64,000 bases of DNA from Citromicrobium bathyomarinum (GTDB lineage Bacteria; Pseudomonadota; Alphaproteobacteria; Sphingomonadales; Sphingomonadaceae): the NCBI GenBank assembly GCA_001306305.2, contig CP155577.1:1781501-1845500 (forward strand), read 5' to 3'. How positions within the stretch are numbered: the stretch's first letter is position 1; every line of letters begins with the position of its first letter. Made by a program: the position numbers and the translations under genes. Positions 26,454 to 34,815 of this stretch are shown here, in pieces. The notes under the pieces were generated by a model that had not been told where the DNA came from, made no database searches, and saw only the letters and a program-made list of their open reading frames with translations.

Positions 26454-27011
26454 ATGTTTCACAGAAGCGAGAGGTTGCTGCTGCGGCCCGCGTGGCCCGA
26501 GGACTGGCAGGCTGTGCACGCAGCGATTGCGGACGAGGGTATCGTGCGCAACCTCGCCACCGCGCCGTGGCCCTATTCGGCTGCCGACGCGCGCGCGTGG
26601 TGCGCGCTCCCCTTCACGCCCGAAGCACCCCGTTTCGTCATTACCCTGGCCGATTCCGGCGAGGTTATCGGCTGCATCGGCATCGGTCCGCTGCCCCCCG
26701 AAGAGGGAGGCGGTGATGGCACGATGGAGCTGGGTTACTGGATCGCGCGCCCGCACTGGGGCCGCGGCTATGCCGGCGAGGCGGCGCGCGCGATGGTCGA
26801 GATCGCCCGCGCCTGCGGCCATCCGCGCATCGTCGCGAGCCATTTTCTGGACAATCCGGCATCGGGCCGCGTGCTGCGCAAGGCTGGCTTCCTGCCCACC
26901 CGCAAGGGCGGGCGGCACTTCAGCCTCGCCCGCGGCTATGAAGCGCAGACCAATGGCTATGCGCTCGACCTGGCAGAGGAGGTGGAGCGATCGCTCCCGG
27001 CGGCGGCCTAG
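26454..27011 (+). CDS. GNAT-family N-acetyltransferase (RimJ/RimL-like)
   Basis: 185 residues from ATG 26454; the upstream part of the frame lies inside the terminator region. Acetyl-CoA-dependent transferase fold: MELGYWIARPHWGRGYAGEAARAMV is interrupted by the Q/RxxGxG/A-type CoA loop (HWGRGYAGEA), followed by SGRVLRKAGFLPT. This resembles RimJ/RimL and related enzymes that modify protein N-termini or small molecules. In alphaproteobacteria a GNAT gene commonly follows rplU-rpmA. Substrate not known. Confidence 0.85.
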   Translation: MFHRSERLLLRPAWPEDWQAVHAAIADEGIVRNLATAPWPYSAADARAWCALPFTPEAPRFVITLADSGEVIGCIGIGPLPPEEGGGDGTMELGYWIARPHWGRGYAGEAARAMVEIARACGHPRIVASHFLDNPASGRVLRKAGFLPTRKGGRHFSLARGYEAQTNGYALDLAEEVERSLPAAA

Positions 27012-27025
27012 CTCAGGCCGCCGCC
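26999..27025. terminator. Bidirectional terminator between convergent genes
   Basis: A perfect 10-bp stem (GGCGGCGGCC / GGCCGCCGCC) with loop TAGCTCA. The stop codon of the GNAT gene lies in the loop. It sits between two convergent genes, with 11 bp to the end of the metal-dependent hydrolase gene, and can serve both. Confidence 0.6.
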
Positions 27026-27036
27026 TTGGGGCGTCC

Positions 27037-27882
27037 TCACGCGGGCAGCAGCGCGTCCGCGTAATCGCCTTCGTACTTGCCGATCAGCGCGCGATCGTCG
27101 TGATCCCAAGGGTGAAAGCCGGGTTTGAAATAGCCCAGCCATGCGGGGAAGCAGCGGCGCAGAACGCCCGGCGTGCCGAACAGATACTTCGCCAGCCCCC
27201 AATGGGCACGCGCACCGGTGATCCCGTCCTGCGCGAGCAGTTCGATCGCGTCCTTCCAGCGGTTGTTGAGGAACCGCTTGGTCACTGCCAACATGATGAT
27301 GCTGCGCCGCGCCCAGCGCTGGAAGCCGGTCCATTGTTGCGTTGCGTGGTTCCAGGTGTCGTAGGCGACGCCCTTGTGCTCGATCTCCTCGACCGCGTGC
27401 CATTCCCACATCTTGCGGACCTCGGGGTCCGAATCCTTGAAATGCTGCGGGTTGGCGAGGAACTCGTGCGCCATCATCGCGGTGTAGTGCTCCAGCGCCA
27501 TGGTGATGCCCAGCTTTGCGATCGTGGGCTTGTCCGCCGCCATATCGAGCAGTTCCTTCGTGCGCCGGTCGATCATCTCCATGTCGTAACCCGCATCTGC
27601 GGCGAGCCGGTTGAACGCGATATGTTCGCGCGTGTGGTTGATCTCCTGCTTCACGAAAGCGCGGATCTCCGCCGCCAGCTTGGGATCGGTCCCTTCGCGA
27701 AAGGCCTTTACCGATTCGATGAAGAAGGCCTCCCCGCGCGGGAAGGTGCCCGACAGCGCGTTATGCCACGCGGTGCCGAAAGGCTCGCCAGCCCACCAGC
27801 GGTTGGGCGTGGTGCCACGGTTGAAGCGTTCGTCGCGAATGGTGATCGCGGGGTTGGCAAGGGTTTGGTTATGGGCGGTCAT
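27037..27882 (-). CDS. PF10118-type predicted metal-dependent hydrolase
   Basis: 281 residues from ATG 27882; the open frame runs on upstream, but only this part has the family's sequence. It contains several His/Glu-rich helices that look like metal ligands: EINHTREHIAFNRLA, LEHYTAMMAHEFL and EWHAVEEIEHKGVAYDTW. Members are often placed next to TetR genes, but the activity has not been shown, to my knowledge. Divergent from the TetR gene at 28015, which may control it. Confidence 0.8.
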   Translation of the reverse strand: MTAHNQTLANPAITIRDERFNRGTTPNRWWAGEPFGTAWHNALSGTFPRGEAFFIESVKAFREGTDPKLAAEIRAFVKQEINHTREHIAFNRLAADAGYDMEMIDRRTKELLDMAADKPTIAKLGITMALEHYTAMMAHEFLANPQHFKDSDPEVRKMWEWHAVEEIEHKGVAYDTWNHATQQWTGFQRWARRSIIMLAVTKRFLNNRWKDAIELLAQDGITGARAHWGLAKYLFGTPGVLRRCFPAWLGYFKPGFHPWDHDDRALIGKYEGDYADALLPA

Positions 27883-27939
27883 GCTGACTACTCCGTATTT
27901 CCGTAAAGTCGGTTGTTCGGGTGCATTATAACTTACACC

Positions 27940-27971
27940 AATGTCAGTAGCATTAACAATAATGTCAGTAG
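27940..27971. promoter_or_regulatory. Direct repeat of AATGTCAGTAG, 21-bp period (possible operator)
   Basis: AATGTCAGTAG occurs at 27940-27950 and again at 27961-27971, exactly 21 bp apart (two turns of the helix), in the AT-rich gap between the divergent metal-dependent hydrolase and TetR genes. The bases before each copy are also similar (TTACACC and TTAACAAT). A cooperative binding site for the adjacent TetR protein is plausible. Confidence 0.5.
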
Positions 27972-28014
27972 GAGGTTCCTTGCCGCATCCGCGCCCGCGC
28001 ACTACCACGCTGCG

Positions 28015-28620
28015 ATGGCTACACGCAGACGTCTGAGTCCCGAAGAATCCCGCGCCGGAGCGCTCGAAGCCGCGCGCAACCTGCTGATCGAGGCGGGCCC
28101 GCAGGCGGTGACGCTGAAGGCGGTGGGCGCGCGGGTCGGGCGTACGCACGCCAATCTGCTGCATCATTTCGGCTCGGCCGCCGGCTTGCAGCACGCGCTG
28201 GGCGTCTATCTGGCGGAGTCGGTGTGCGACCGGATTGCGGCGACGATCCGCGCCAGTCGATCGGGCGCTGCGAGCCCGCGGATGGTGGTGGATCAGGCGT
28301 TCGATGCCTTCGATGGCGAGGGCGGCGGTGCGCTGGTCAGCTGGCTGCTCGCGACCGGGCAGGAAGACGCGCTCGAACCGTTCACCCGGGCGATTCACCA
28401 GATGATCGAGACCGTGCGCAAGGAAGAGCTGGGCGCGGATCAACCGACGGATCGCGATGCGCTGGAATCCACGCTGACGGTCGTGCTGCTCGCGCTGGGC
28501 CAGTCGCTGATCGGCGGGCCGCTGTCATCCGCGCTCAGACTGCCGAGCCACACCGCACGCGACATTGCCGAACGGTTCGTGGTCGATTCGCTGGAGGAGG
28601 CGGGCACGGCCTCAGTTTGA
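28015..28620 (+). CDS. TetR-family transcriptional regulator
   Basis: 201 residues from ATG 28015. The N-terminal helix-turn-helix is seen in ALEAARNLLIEAGPQAVTLK...VGARVGRTHANLLHHFGSAAGL, the standard TetR arrangement with HF-type end of the recognition helix. The C-terminal ligand-binding part is less conserved. No good Shine-Dalgarno sequence lies close to the ATG; an AGGAGG at 27970 is followed by an out-of-frame TTG, so the start is a little uncertain. Divergent from the metal-dependent hydrolase gene, its likely target. Confidence 0.85.
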   Translation: MATRRRLSPEESRAGALEAARNLLIEAGPQAVTLKAVGARVGRTHANLLHHFGSAAGLQHALGVYLAESVCDRIAATIRASRSGAASPRMVVDQAFDAFDGEGGGALVSWLLATGQEDALEPFTRAIHQMIETVRKEELGADQPTDRDALESTLTVVLLALGQSLIGGPLSSALRLPSHTARDIAERFVVDSLEEAGTASV

Positions 28621-28845
28621 AACCATGCCGACGCCACTCGATCCGTGCAAAAACTCCGCTTTGGTGGCGGAGAATGCGCTGATAGCCGACTGACAGCTTC
28701 GCATCGGAACTTTGCTAAAACCGGCCCTTCGGCAAACGACTCCATTGCGGACAAAGGATGGGTTGTCACTTCTGCCTGAACGCATTCGTTGCGAGAGCAC
28801 GACTCCAAAGGCTAGAGCGAATGCGATTTCCTGGGAGGGCGGTAC

Positions 28846-29985
28846 GTGTTCAATAGTCATTTATCCTCGTATCTGCTGCTTGCTGGCATGGCCTTTGGTT
28901 CCCCCGCAATGGCGCAACCGGAAAGCGATCACGCTCAACTTTCCGATCCCGATGGAACCCCGATCGTCATCGGATCGGTCCACCGCATTGTCTCGACTGT
29001 CTATGGCGACGAGCAGATCATTACCGTGCGGCTGCCGAGGGGATATGCGGATGAGCCCCAGCGGCGCTATCCGGTGGTATTCTCGATCGACGGCGGGCCG
29101 GACCAAGATTTTGAACTCCTATCCGGTATCGCCGCCGAAGCCGAATTCTCGACCAGCTTCGAGCCATTCATCCTGATCGGTGTGCAAACGAAGGATCGCT
29201 ATCGCCAGCTTACGCCGGAATGGACCCGGCTCGATCCGGAGCGCCTGAGCGATACGTTTGGCGATCGTATGGTGCCGGGCGGGGCCGACCAGTTTCGACG
29301 TTATCTCGAAACCGACATCATCCCCTGGGCGACCGGACGTTATCGGACTGGACGCAAAGCTCTGACATCGGTCTCTTTGGGCGGCCTGTTCGTCATGGAT
29401 ACTTTCTTGGAAAAGCCCGAATTGTTTGACGATTATATCGCGTTGACGCCCAGCGTCTGGTGGGATGGCGGGCGGATCGTGGACGAGGCTGCTGCCAAAC
29501 TGGCCAAACAGGATGCCTCGAACCGCCGCGTATATTTCACGATGGGCGACGAGGGCGTCGGAAACCGAACCGGCCCGTGGCTGAAAACGCTGGTAGCGGC
29601 GTTCGAGACCTCTGCTCCCGAAGGTCTCAAGTGGGCGTTCGTAGATCGCTCTTCCGGAGAAGAGCACAGAACGATGGCGCTGACGGGTTGGCTCGATGCT
29701 TTCCGCACTCTTTATCTGGTCCCTTCGCGGAGCGGCAATCCGCTGCCACTTGTTTACGACGATTTCGAGGCTCCGACATACTCGTCCGAAGCACGCGCCA
29801 ACATCGATGCGGGAACCTGCCGTCATGCGATCGCAACCGCTGTCACATTTGAGGAAAAGAACAGCGCTCCCGCAGCGTATTACGGTCGCTGTCTGCTGAT
29901 GAAGCCAGGTCAGAAATTAACGGCGGGCAATTTCGCGTTGGGCGAACTCGGTCTTGACGACGATACGCAAACAATTCCGAAATGA
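28846..29985 (+). CDS. Secreted esterase of the PF00756 (esterase D / IroE-like) type
   Basis: 379 residues from GTG 28846, which follows GGGAGGG. An N-terminal signal peptide (cleavage near AMAQ, about residue 23) points to the periplasm. The hydrolase domain has YPVVFSIDGGPDQDF and the nucleophile elbow LTSVSLGGLFVMDTF (GxSxG variant with Ser in SVSLGG), as in enterochelin-esterase-like proteins. The C-terminal 80 residues are variable. The local base composition is somewhat lower in GC than the neighbours, so transfer is possible. Substrate unknown. Confidence 0.75.
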   Translation: MFNSHLSSYLLLAGMAFGSPAMAQPESDHAQLSDPDGTPIVIGSVHRIVSTVYGDEQIITVRLPRGYADEPQRRYPVVFSIDGGPDQDFELLSGIAAEAEFSTSFEPFILIGVQTKDRYRQLTPEWTRLDPERLSDTFGDRMVPGGADQFRRYLETDIIPWATGRYRTGRKALTSVSLGGLFVMDTFLEKPELFDDYIALTPSVWWDGGRIVDEAAAKLAKQDASNRRVYFTMGDEGVGNRTGPWLKTLVAAFETSAPEGLKWAFVDRSSGEEHRTMALTGWLDAFRTLYLVPSRSGNPLPLVYDDFEAPTYSSEARANIDAGTCRHAIATAVTFEEKNSAPAAYYGRCLLMKPGQKLTAGNFALGELGLDDDTQTIPK

Positions 29986-30192
29986 GGAATGTCGGGTTTT
30001 AGTCGTTTGATCCGGGAAGCCGATCGTCGCAAAAGCACACACATTCGGAAGCCGGAGCAACGCAAACCGCTTATGGTTGGCCGACAGTCGGAAAGACGCG
30101 CTTCCAATGACCGATGCATCGAAACTGGTGCGTGTGTTGGTTCCATTACCCGGGAAAGTTGAAACAAACGGCCCGATCCCAGCCCCTTCGCG

Positions 30193-30936
30193 CTATTCTG
30201 CTGCTTCCAGCCGCATCCACCCAAGCGCGAGATCGGCGGTTATATCCGCCACCCGCAAATGATCGACCGCCAGACCGAGATCGGGATACTCCGCCTTGCG
30301 CCGCTTCTCCTCCGACCGGTCGAGCGGGACGACAACCAGCCGGCGGTTAACCTTCTGCCGCCAGTTCATCCGCGCGGTGTTTTCCTGCCCGATATAGCAG
30401 CCCTTGGAAAAGCTGACGCCGTGTAGCTCGACTGCATTGGTTTCCAGCCACAGGATGTCGCCCAGTTCGGCGCGGCCCTCGGGCACACCGAGCGAGAGGC
30501 GGTGGGCCAGCCATGCCGCATCGGCAGGCTCGCTGTCGTCGGCAGGGGCGAGCCAGCGATGGCCGAGCGCGGGGAGGCGGGGATCGGGCGGGTGCGCATC
30601 GATCGCCTCCACGCTCCAGTGCACGGCTAGGCTCTCGTCACGCGCGATCTCGATCTTGCGGCGCAGGCGGTAGAGGGAGAGGCGCTTGACCAGATCGTCC
30701 GCCATATCCGCCTCGCAATCGAGCAGGATCGTCGCCCCATGCTCGCCCGCGCGACCCGGCCACACGATCATGTCGAACATGGTCTTGCCCTGCGCGCTCA
30801 GCAGCGCGGCATAGGCGGGCAGTTCTCCGGTGACGTCGTTGGTCAGCAGGCCTTGCAGGAAGCCTGCGACATCCTCCCCGGCTGCGGTCGGGCTGAGGCG
30901 GATTACGGCGCGGTTCTGGAGGCGGGTTGCTGTCAT
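30193..30936 (-). CDS. ygfZ: YgfZ-family folate-binding protein
   Basis: 247 residues. YgfZ/IBA57 proteins bind tetrahydrofolate and help in the maturation or repair of Fe-S clusters. The signature KGCYIGQE lies at residues 178-185 in the context GVSFSKGCYIGQENTARM. The fold resembles the T-protein of glycine cleavage. It is divergent from pyrC across about 215 bp; the end overlaps no other gene. Confidence 0.9.
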   Translation of the reverse strand: MTATRLQNRAVIRLSPTAAGEDVAGFLQGLLTNDVTGELPAYAALLSAQGKTMFDMIVWPGRAGEHGATILLDCEADMADDLVKRLSLYRLRRKIEIARDESLAVHWSVEAIDAHPPDPRLPALGHRWLAPADDSEPADAAWLAHRLSLGVPEGRAELGDILWLETNAVELHGVSFSKGCYIGQENTARMNWRQKVNRRLVVVPLDRSEEKRRKAEYPDLGLAVDHLRVADITADLALGWMRLEAAE

Positions 30937-31070
30937 GTCTGACGAGATAGGGCTCCGCGTGTCATCATGCCACCCGGCGCTGTCCTACAAGCCAAGCGGC
31001 GCGTACATCGGTTGCGCGATGCGCTGCGTGCCCACCTCCTCCTTCCGCCTGTTTGTCATGGCTGCGAGGG

Positions 31071-31118
31071 GGCAGAGTTTTTGGTCCTTGGACTGTGTGT
31101 CAGGTGTGTCAGGGCTCC
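31071..31118 (+). repeat. Dispersed element with tandem GTGTGTCAG (copy 1, before pyrC)
   Basis: The element has a T-tract (GAGTTTTT), a short spacer, then GGACT and two tandem copies of GTGTGTCAG followed by GG. It lies about 35 bp before the pyrC start. A second copy at 57906-57950 on the minus strand is identical over 25 bases and shares the T-tract, again just upstream of a gene and in the same orientation to it. Confidence 0.6.
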
Positions 31119-31151
31119 CCTGCGCGGGTCTGTTGGGCTAGGGGGCAGGGC

Positions 31152-32192
31152 ATGACCGAGACGCTGACGATCCGCCGCCCCGACGACTGGCATGTGCACC
31201 TGCGCGATGCCGCGATGCTGGAAAGCGTGGTTGCGGCCACCGCGCGCCAGTTCGCCCGCGCGATCGTGATGCCCAATCTCACCCCGCCGGTGACGAGCGC
31301 CGCGCTGGCGCGCGCCTATCGCGACCGGATCATGGCGGCCGTGCCTGAAGGCATGGACTTCACGCCGCTGATGACCGCCTACCTGACCGACGATACCGAT
31401 CCGGCGGACCTGATCGGGGGCTTTCGCGACGGCGTGTTCACCGCAGCCAAGCTCTACCCCGCCAATGCCACCACCAACTCCGCGCATGGCGTAACCGATA
31501 TCGGCAAGCTGCGCCCGGTGTTCGAGGCGATGGCCGAAGCGGGCATGGTGCTGTGCGTCCATGGCGAGGTGACCGATGCCGAGATCGACATCTTCGACCG
31601 CGAGGCGGTGTTTATCGACCGCATTCTCGCGCCGCTCCACCGCGACCTGCCGCAGCTGAAGATCGCGTTCGAGCATATCACCAGCCGCCATGCGGTGGAT
31701 TTCGTGGAAGGCGCCGGCGAGAATGTCGGTGCGACGATCACTCCGCATCACCTCCACATCAACCGCAATGCGATGCTGGTCGGCGGGATGCGGCCGCACG
31801 CCTATTGCCTGCCGGTCGCCAAGCGCGAGGAGCACCGTCTCGCGCTGCGCGCCTTCGCGACGGGCGGCTCGTCCAGGGTCTTCCTCGGCACCGACAGCGC
31901 GCCGCACGAGCAGCATGCGAAGGAAAGCGCGTGTGGCTGCGCGGGGATCTACAATGCGCCGCACGCGCTGGAGGCCTATCTCCAGGTGTTCGAGGAAGAG
32001 GGCGCGCTGGACCGGTTCGAAGCCTTCGCCTCGCTCAACGGGCCGCGCTTCTATGGGCTGGCGGTGAACGAGAGCACGGTGACGCTGGTAAGGCGCGAGC
32101 AGGCGGTGCCCGAGAGCATTCCGGCGGCAGCCACGCAGGTCGTGCCGTTCATGGCCGGGCGGACGATCGGGTGGAGCCTTGCCGAGGGCTAG
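31152..32192 (+). CDS. pyrC: Dihydroorotase (PyrC type)
   Basis: Closes carbamoyl aspartate to dihydroorotate in pyrimidine synthesis. ATG 31152 gives 346 residues, as in E. coli PyrC; the longer frame runs through the repeat element. Metal ligands are visible: His14 and His16 in [10 protein letters not shown], the carboxylated Lys100 ([10 protein letters not shown]), and later [18 protein letters not shown] and the Asp of LGTDSAPH. The end overlaps the convergent rarD by 4 bp. Confidence 0.96.
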   Translation: MTETLTIRRPDDWHVHLRDAAMLESVVAATARQFARAIVMPNLTPPVTSAALARAYRDRIMAAVPEGMDFTPLMTAYLTDDTDPADLIGGFRDGVFTAAKLYPANATTNSAHGVTDIGKLRPVFEAMAEAGMVLCVHGEVTDAEIDIFDREAVFIDRILAPLHRDLPQLKIAFEHITSRHAVDFVEGAGENVGATITPHHLHINRNAMLVGGMRPHAYCLPVAKREEHRLALRAFATGGSSRVFLGTDSAPHEQHAKESACGCAGIYNAPHALEAYLQVFEEEGALDRFEAFASLNGPRFYGLAVNESTVTLVRREQAVPESIPAAATQVVPFMAGRTIGWSLAEG

Positions 32193-33100
32193 GCGGTCGG
32201 GACCGGCTTGCGCGCCGCGCGGCGCTTGGCCAGCAGGTCCCACACGAAGATCGCCGCGGCGAGCCAGATGCAGCTGAAGCAGAACAGCTCTGCCGGATGC
32301 AGCTCCTCGCCGAACACGGTCAGGCCCAGGATGAAGACGATGCTGGGCGCGAGGAACTGCACGAAGCCGAGCACCGAGTAGTCCATCCGCCGCGCGGCGA
32401 TCGCGAACATCAGCAGCGGCACGGCGGTCAGCAGCCCGCCGAGCATGATCGAGAAGGAGAGCGCGAGGCTGTTATCGAAGGAAGAGCCCTGCGGGCTCGC
32501 CCAGTACCACGCGGCAACGCCGAGTGCTGGGATCAGCAGGATCGCGCTCTCGATGGTGAGGCCGGGCAGCGCGCCGACCGGCACCTGCTTGCGCAGCAGG
32601 CCGTAGGTCGCGAAGCTGAAGGCGAGGGTCAGGCTGATCCACAGGGTCGAAAGCGCACCCGCGGCGAGGATCGCGATCCCGACCGCAGCCAGCGCCACCG
32701 CGACCCACTGCGCCCGGCTCAGCCTCTCCTTGAGGATCAGCGTGCCGAGCAGGATGTTGACCAGCGGATTGATGTAATAGCCAAGGCTGGCGGCATAGAC
32801 CTCACCCTGTTGGATCGCCCAGACGTAGACGAGCCAGTTGATCGCAATGAGGAGTGCACTCGCCCCCAGCACCAGCACCGCGCGCACGTCTCTCAGAGCC
32901 TCGCGGATGGCGGGGAACTGGCCGCGGAAGGCGACGATGAGAAGGCAGACCGGCAGCGTCCAGACGATCCGCCAGCCGACGAACTCGAACGCGGGCACCT
33001 GCTTCACCAGCAGCAGGTACAGGGGCATGAAGCCCCATACGACATAGGCGCCCAGCGCCTGCGGAAGGCCGGAAGGCCGGGGTGCTTCGTTCTCGCTCAC
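32189..33100 (-). CDS. rarD: RarD-type EamA-family membrane transporter
   Basis: 303 residues with ten hydrophobic segments in the two-repeat EamA layout. The N-terminus has [18 protein letters not shown], and the phrases [16 protein letters not shown] and [19 protein letters not shown] are typical of RarD. The substrate is not known. Convergent with pyrC. Confidence 0.9.
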   Translation of the reverse strand: MSENEAPRPSGLPQALGAYVVWGFMPLYLLLVKQVPAFEFVGWRIVWTLPVCLLIVAFRGQFPAIREALRDVRAVLVLGASALLIAINWLVYVWAIQQGEVYAASLGYYINPLVNILLGTLILKERLSRAQWVAVALAAVGIAILAAGALSTLWISLTLAFSFATYGLLRKQVPVGALPGLTIESAILLIPALGVAAWYWASPQGSSFDNSLALSFSIMLGGLLTAVPLLMFAIAARRMDYSVLGFVQFLAPSIVFILGLTVFGEELHPAELFCFSCIWLAAAIFVWDLLAKRRAARKPVPTA

Positions 33101-33283
33101 GCGTGCGCCGTAGTCCTGTACGAAAGCCTGAACAAGCGTTGCTAGTTGTTCAGCTTAATGCCGCTATTTATGAACGCATACCGATTCGGGAGGCCAAATA
33201 GTGCGCCTGCCAATCGGCCCGGAATTACGAGCTTTGGCGCTTCCACGGGAGGGCCAAGGCGCGGCGTCCCACCAGCGTCGCGG

Positions 33284-33317
33284 AAAACGCCTCGGCACGA
33301 AAGTGTCGGGGCGTTTT
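33284..33317 (-). terminator. Intrinsic-type terminator after astD
   Basis: AAAACGCC pairs with GGCGTTTT, extended by an imperfect inner stem around GAAA (CGGCAC / GTGTCG). It lies 17 bp after the astD stop and reads as a hairpin with a T-tract on the minus strand. Confidence 0.6.
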
Positions 33318-33333
33318 CACTATGACAGCCCGC

Positions 33334-34749
33334 TCAATCGGTCTTGAAGCCAACACCCATGCTTGCGCGCGGCTGGCCGATCTCGCTGCTGGCGACCGGG
33401 TAGGCGCAGTAATCCGCGGCGTAATAGGCAGCCGGGCGATGATTCCCCGACAGGCCGAGCCCGCCGAAGGGCTGCTTCGAGGAGGCGCCGTTGGTCGGCT
33501 GGTTCCAGTTGACGATGCCGGCGCGGATATTGGCCCAGAAGTGGTTGTAGTCTTCCGGAGCACCACCGATCAGCGAGGCCGACAGGCCGAAGCGCGTGTT
33601 GTTCGCCTCGGCAATAGCAGCGTCCAGATCGGTCACCTTGATCACCTGCAGCAGCGGGCCGAACAGCTCGACATCGGGGCGCTCTTCCATCGCGGTCGTG
33701 TCGATCAGCGCGGGCGTGACGAAGGGCTTGTCCTCCTGCGGCCGCTTGAGGTGGCGAATTGCCTTGCCGCCGTTGGAAAGCAGATAGAGGAAGCTCTCCG
33801 CCAGCTGGTCGGCTGCCTGGTTGTCGATCACGCAGCCCATAAAGGGGGCGGGGTCGGCAAAAGGCTCGTCGACGATGATTTTGGGGATCAGGTCTTTCAC
33901 GGCCTGAACCGTCGCATCATACATGTCTTCGGTCACGATCAGTCGCCGCGCTGCGGTGCAGCGCTGGCCTGCGGTGGTGAAGGCGGAGCGGGCGATCAGC
34001 AGCGCCGCATCCTCCACCTTGGGTGTCTTCATGACGACGATCGGGTTGTTGCCACCCATTTCAAGCGCCAGGATCTTGCCGGGATTGGTCGCGCATTTGC
34101 GGTTGATCGCGATCCCCGCCTGCGCGCTGCCGGTGAACAGCACGCCGTCGACTTCGGGATGCGCAACCAGAGCCTTGCCTTCGTCCGGCCCGCCGATCAG
34201 CGCCTGGACGACATGCTTGTCGATCCCGGCGCGGTGGAAGCATTCGACCAGCAGTGCGCCTACTGCCGGGGTCTTCTCGCTCGGCTTGAAGACCACCGTG
34301 TTGCCCGCGATCAATGCAGGGACGATGTGACCGTTGGGCAGGTGCGCGGGGAAATTGTAGGGGCCGAGCACGGCCATGATGCCGTGCGGCTTGTGACGCA
34401 CGGCGGAACTGCCGCCCAGCGCGCTGTCGAGCTTCTTCTGGCCGGTGCGTTCGAGATAGGAATTGATCGAAATCTCAACCTTGCCGATGACCGCTTCGAC
34501 CTCGGTCTTGGCTTCCCACAGCGGCTTGCCGGTTTCGCGAGCGATCAGCTCTGCGAATTCGTCGGTCGCGGCGAGCACTTCGTTGGCGAAGCGGCGGACC
34601 AGTTCCATCCGGTTGGCGACCGGGCGCGACGCCCAGCCGGGAAACGCCTCGCGCGCGCGGGCCACCGCTTCATCGACATCGCCGATGGACGAGCGGAAGA
34701 GTTCCCGCCCGGTGGCGGGTTCGAAAGACACAATCTCGGAAAGTGGCAC
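33334..34749 (-). CDS. astD: Succinylglutamate-semialdehyde dehydrogenase
   Basis: 471 residues, aldehyde dehydrogenase superfamily, NAD-dependent step of the arginine succinyltransferase pathway. Catalytic Cys is in TTAGQRCTAARR and the Glu in ALEMGGNNPIVV; NFPAHLPNGHIVPALIAG and VLFTGSAQAG are the usual NAD-fold phrases. The AstD assignment rests on the overall resemblance and length. The other ast genes are not next to it here, so it may work with genes elsewhere. Confidence 0.88.
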   Translation of the reverse strand: MPLSEIVSFEPATGRELFRSSIGDVDEAVARAREAFPGWASRPVANRMELVRRFANEVLAATDEFAELIARETGKPLWEAKTEVEAVIGKVEISINSYLERTGQKKLDSALGGSSAVRHKPHGIMAVLGPYNFPAHLPNGHIVPALIAGNTVVFKPSEKTPAVGALLVECFHRAGIDKHVVQALIGGPDEGKALVAHPEVDGVLFTGSAQAGIAINRKCATNPGKILALEMGGNNPIVVMKTPKVEDAALLIARSAFTTAGQRCTAARRLIVTEDMYDATVQAVKDLIPKIIVDEPFADPAPFMGCVIDNQAADQLAESFLYLLSNGGKAIRHLKRPQEDKPFVTPALIDTTAMEERPDVELFGPLLQVIKVTDLDAAIAEANNTRFGLSASLIGGAPEDYNHFWANIRAGIVNWNQPTNGASSKQPFGGLGLSGNHRPAAYYAADYCAYPVASSEIGQPRASMGVGFKTD

Positions 34750-34815
34750 TCCGGGCAGTTCCTCAGTTCCTCGTCTCGGCAGTTATGCTGCCGCATTCTG
34801 GCCTAGCGGCGCGCA

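Noticed and set aside
29986-30192. A 104-codon minus-strand frame spanning the gap after the esterase
   Set aside because: It has no good ribosome site, its codon use differs from real genes, and it overlaps the end of the esterase gene; the gap is treated as non-coding.
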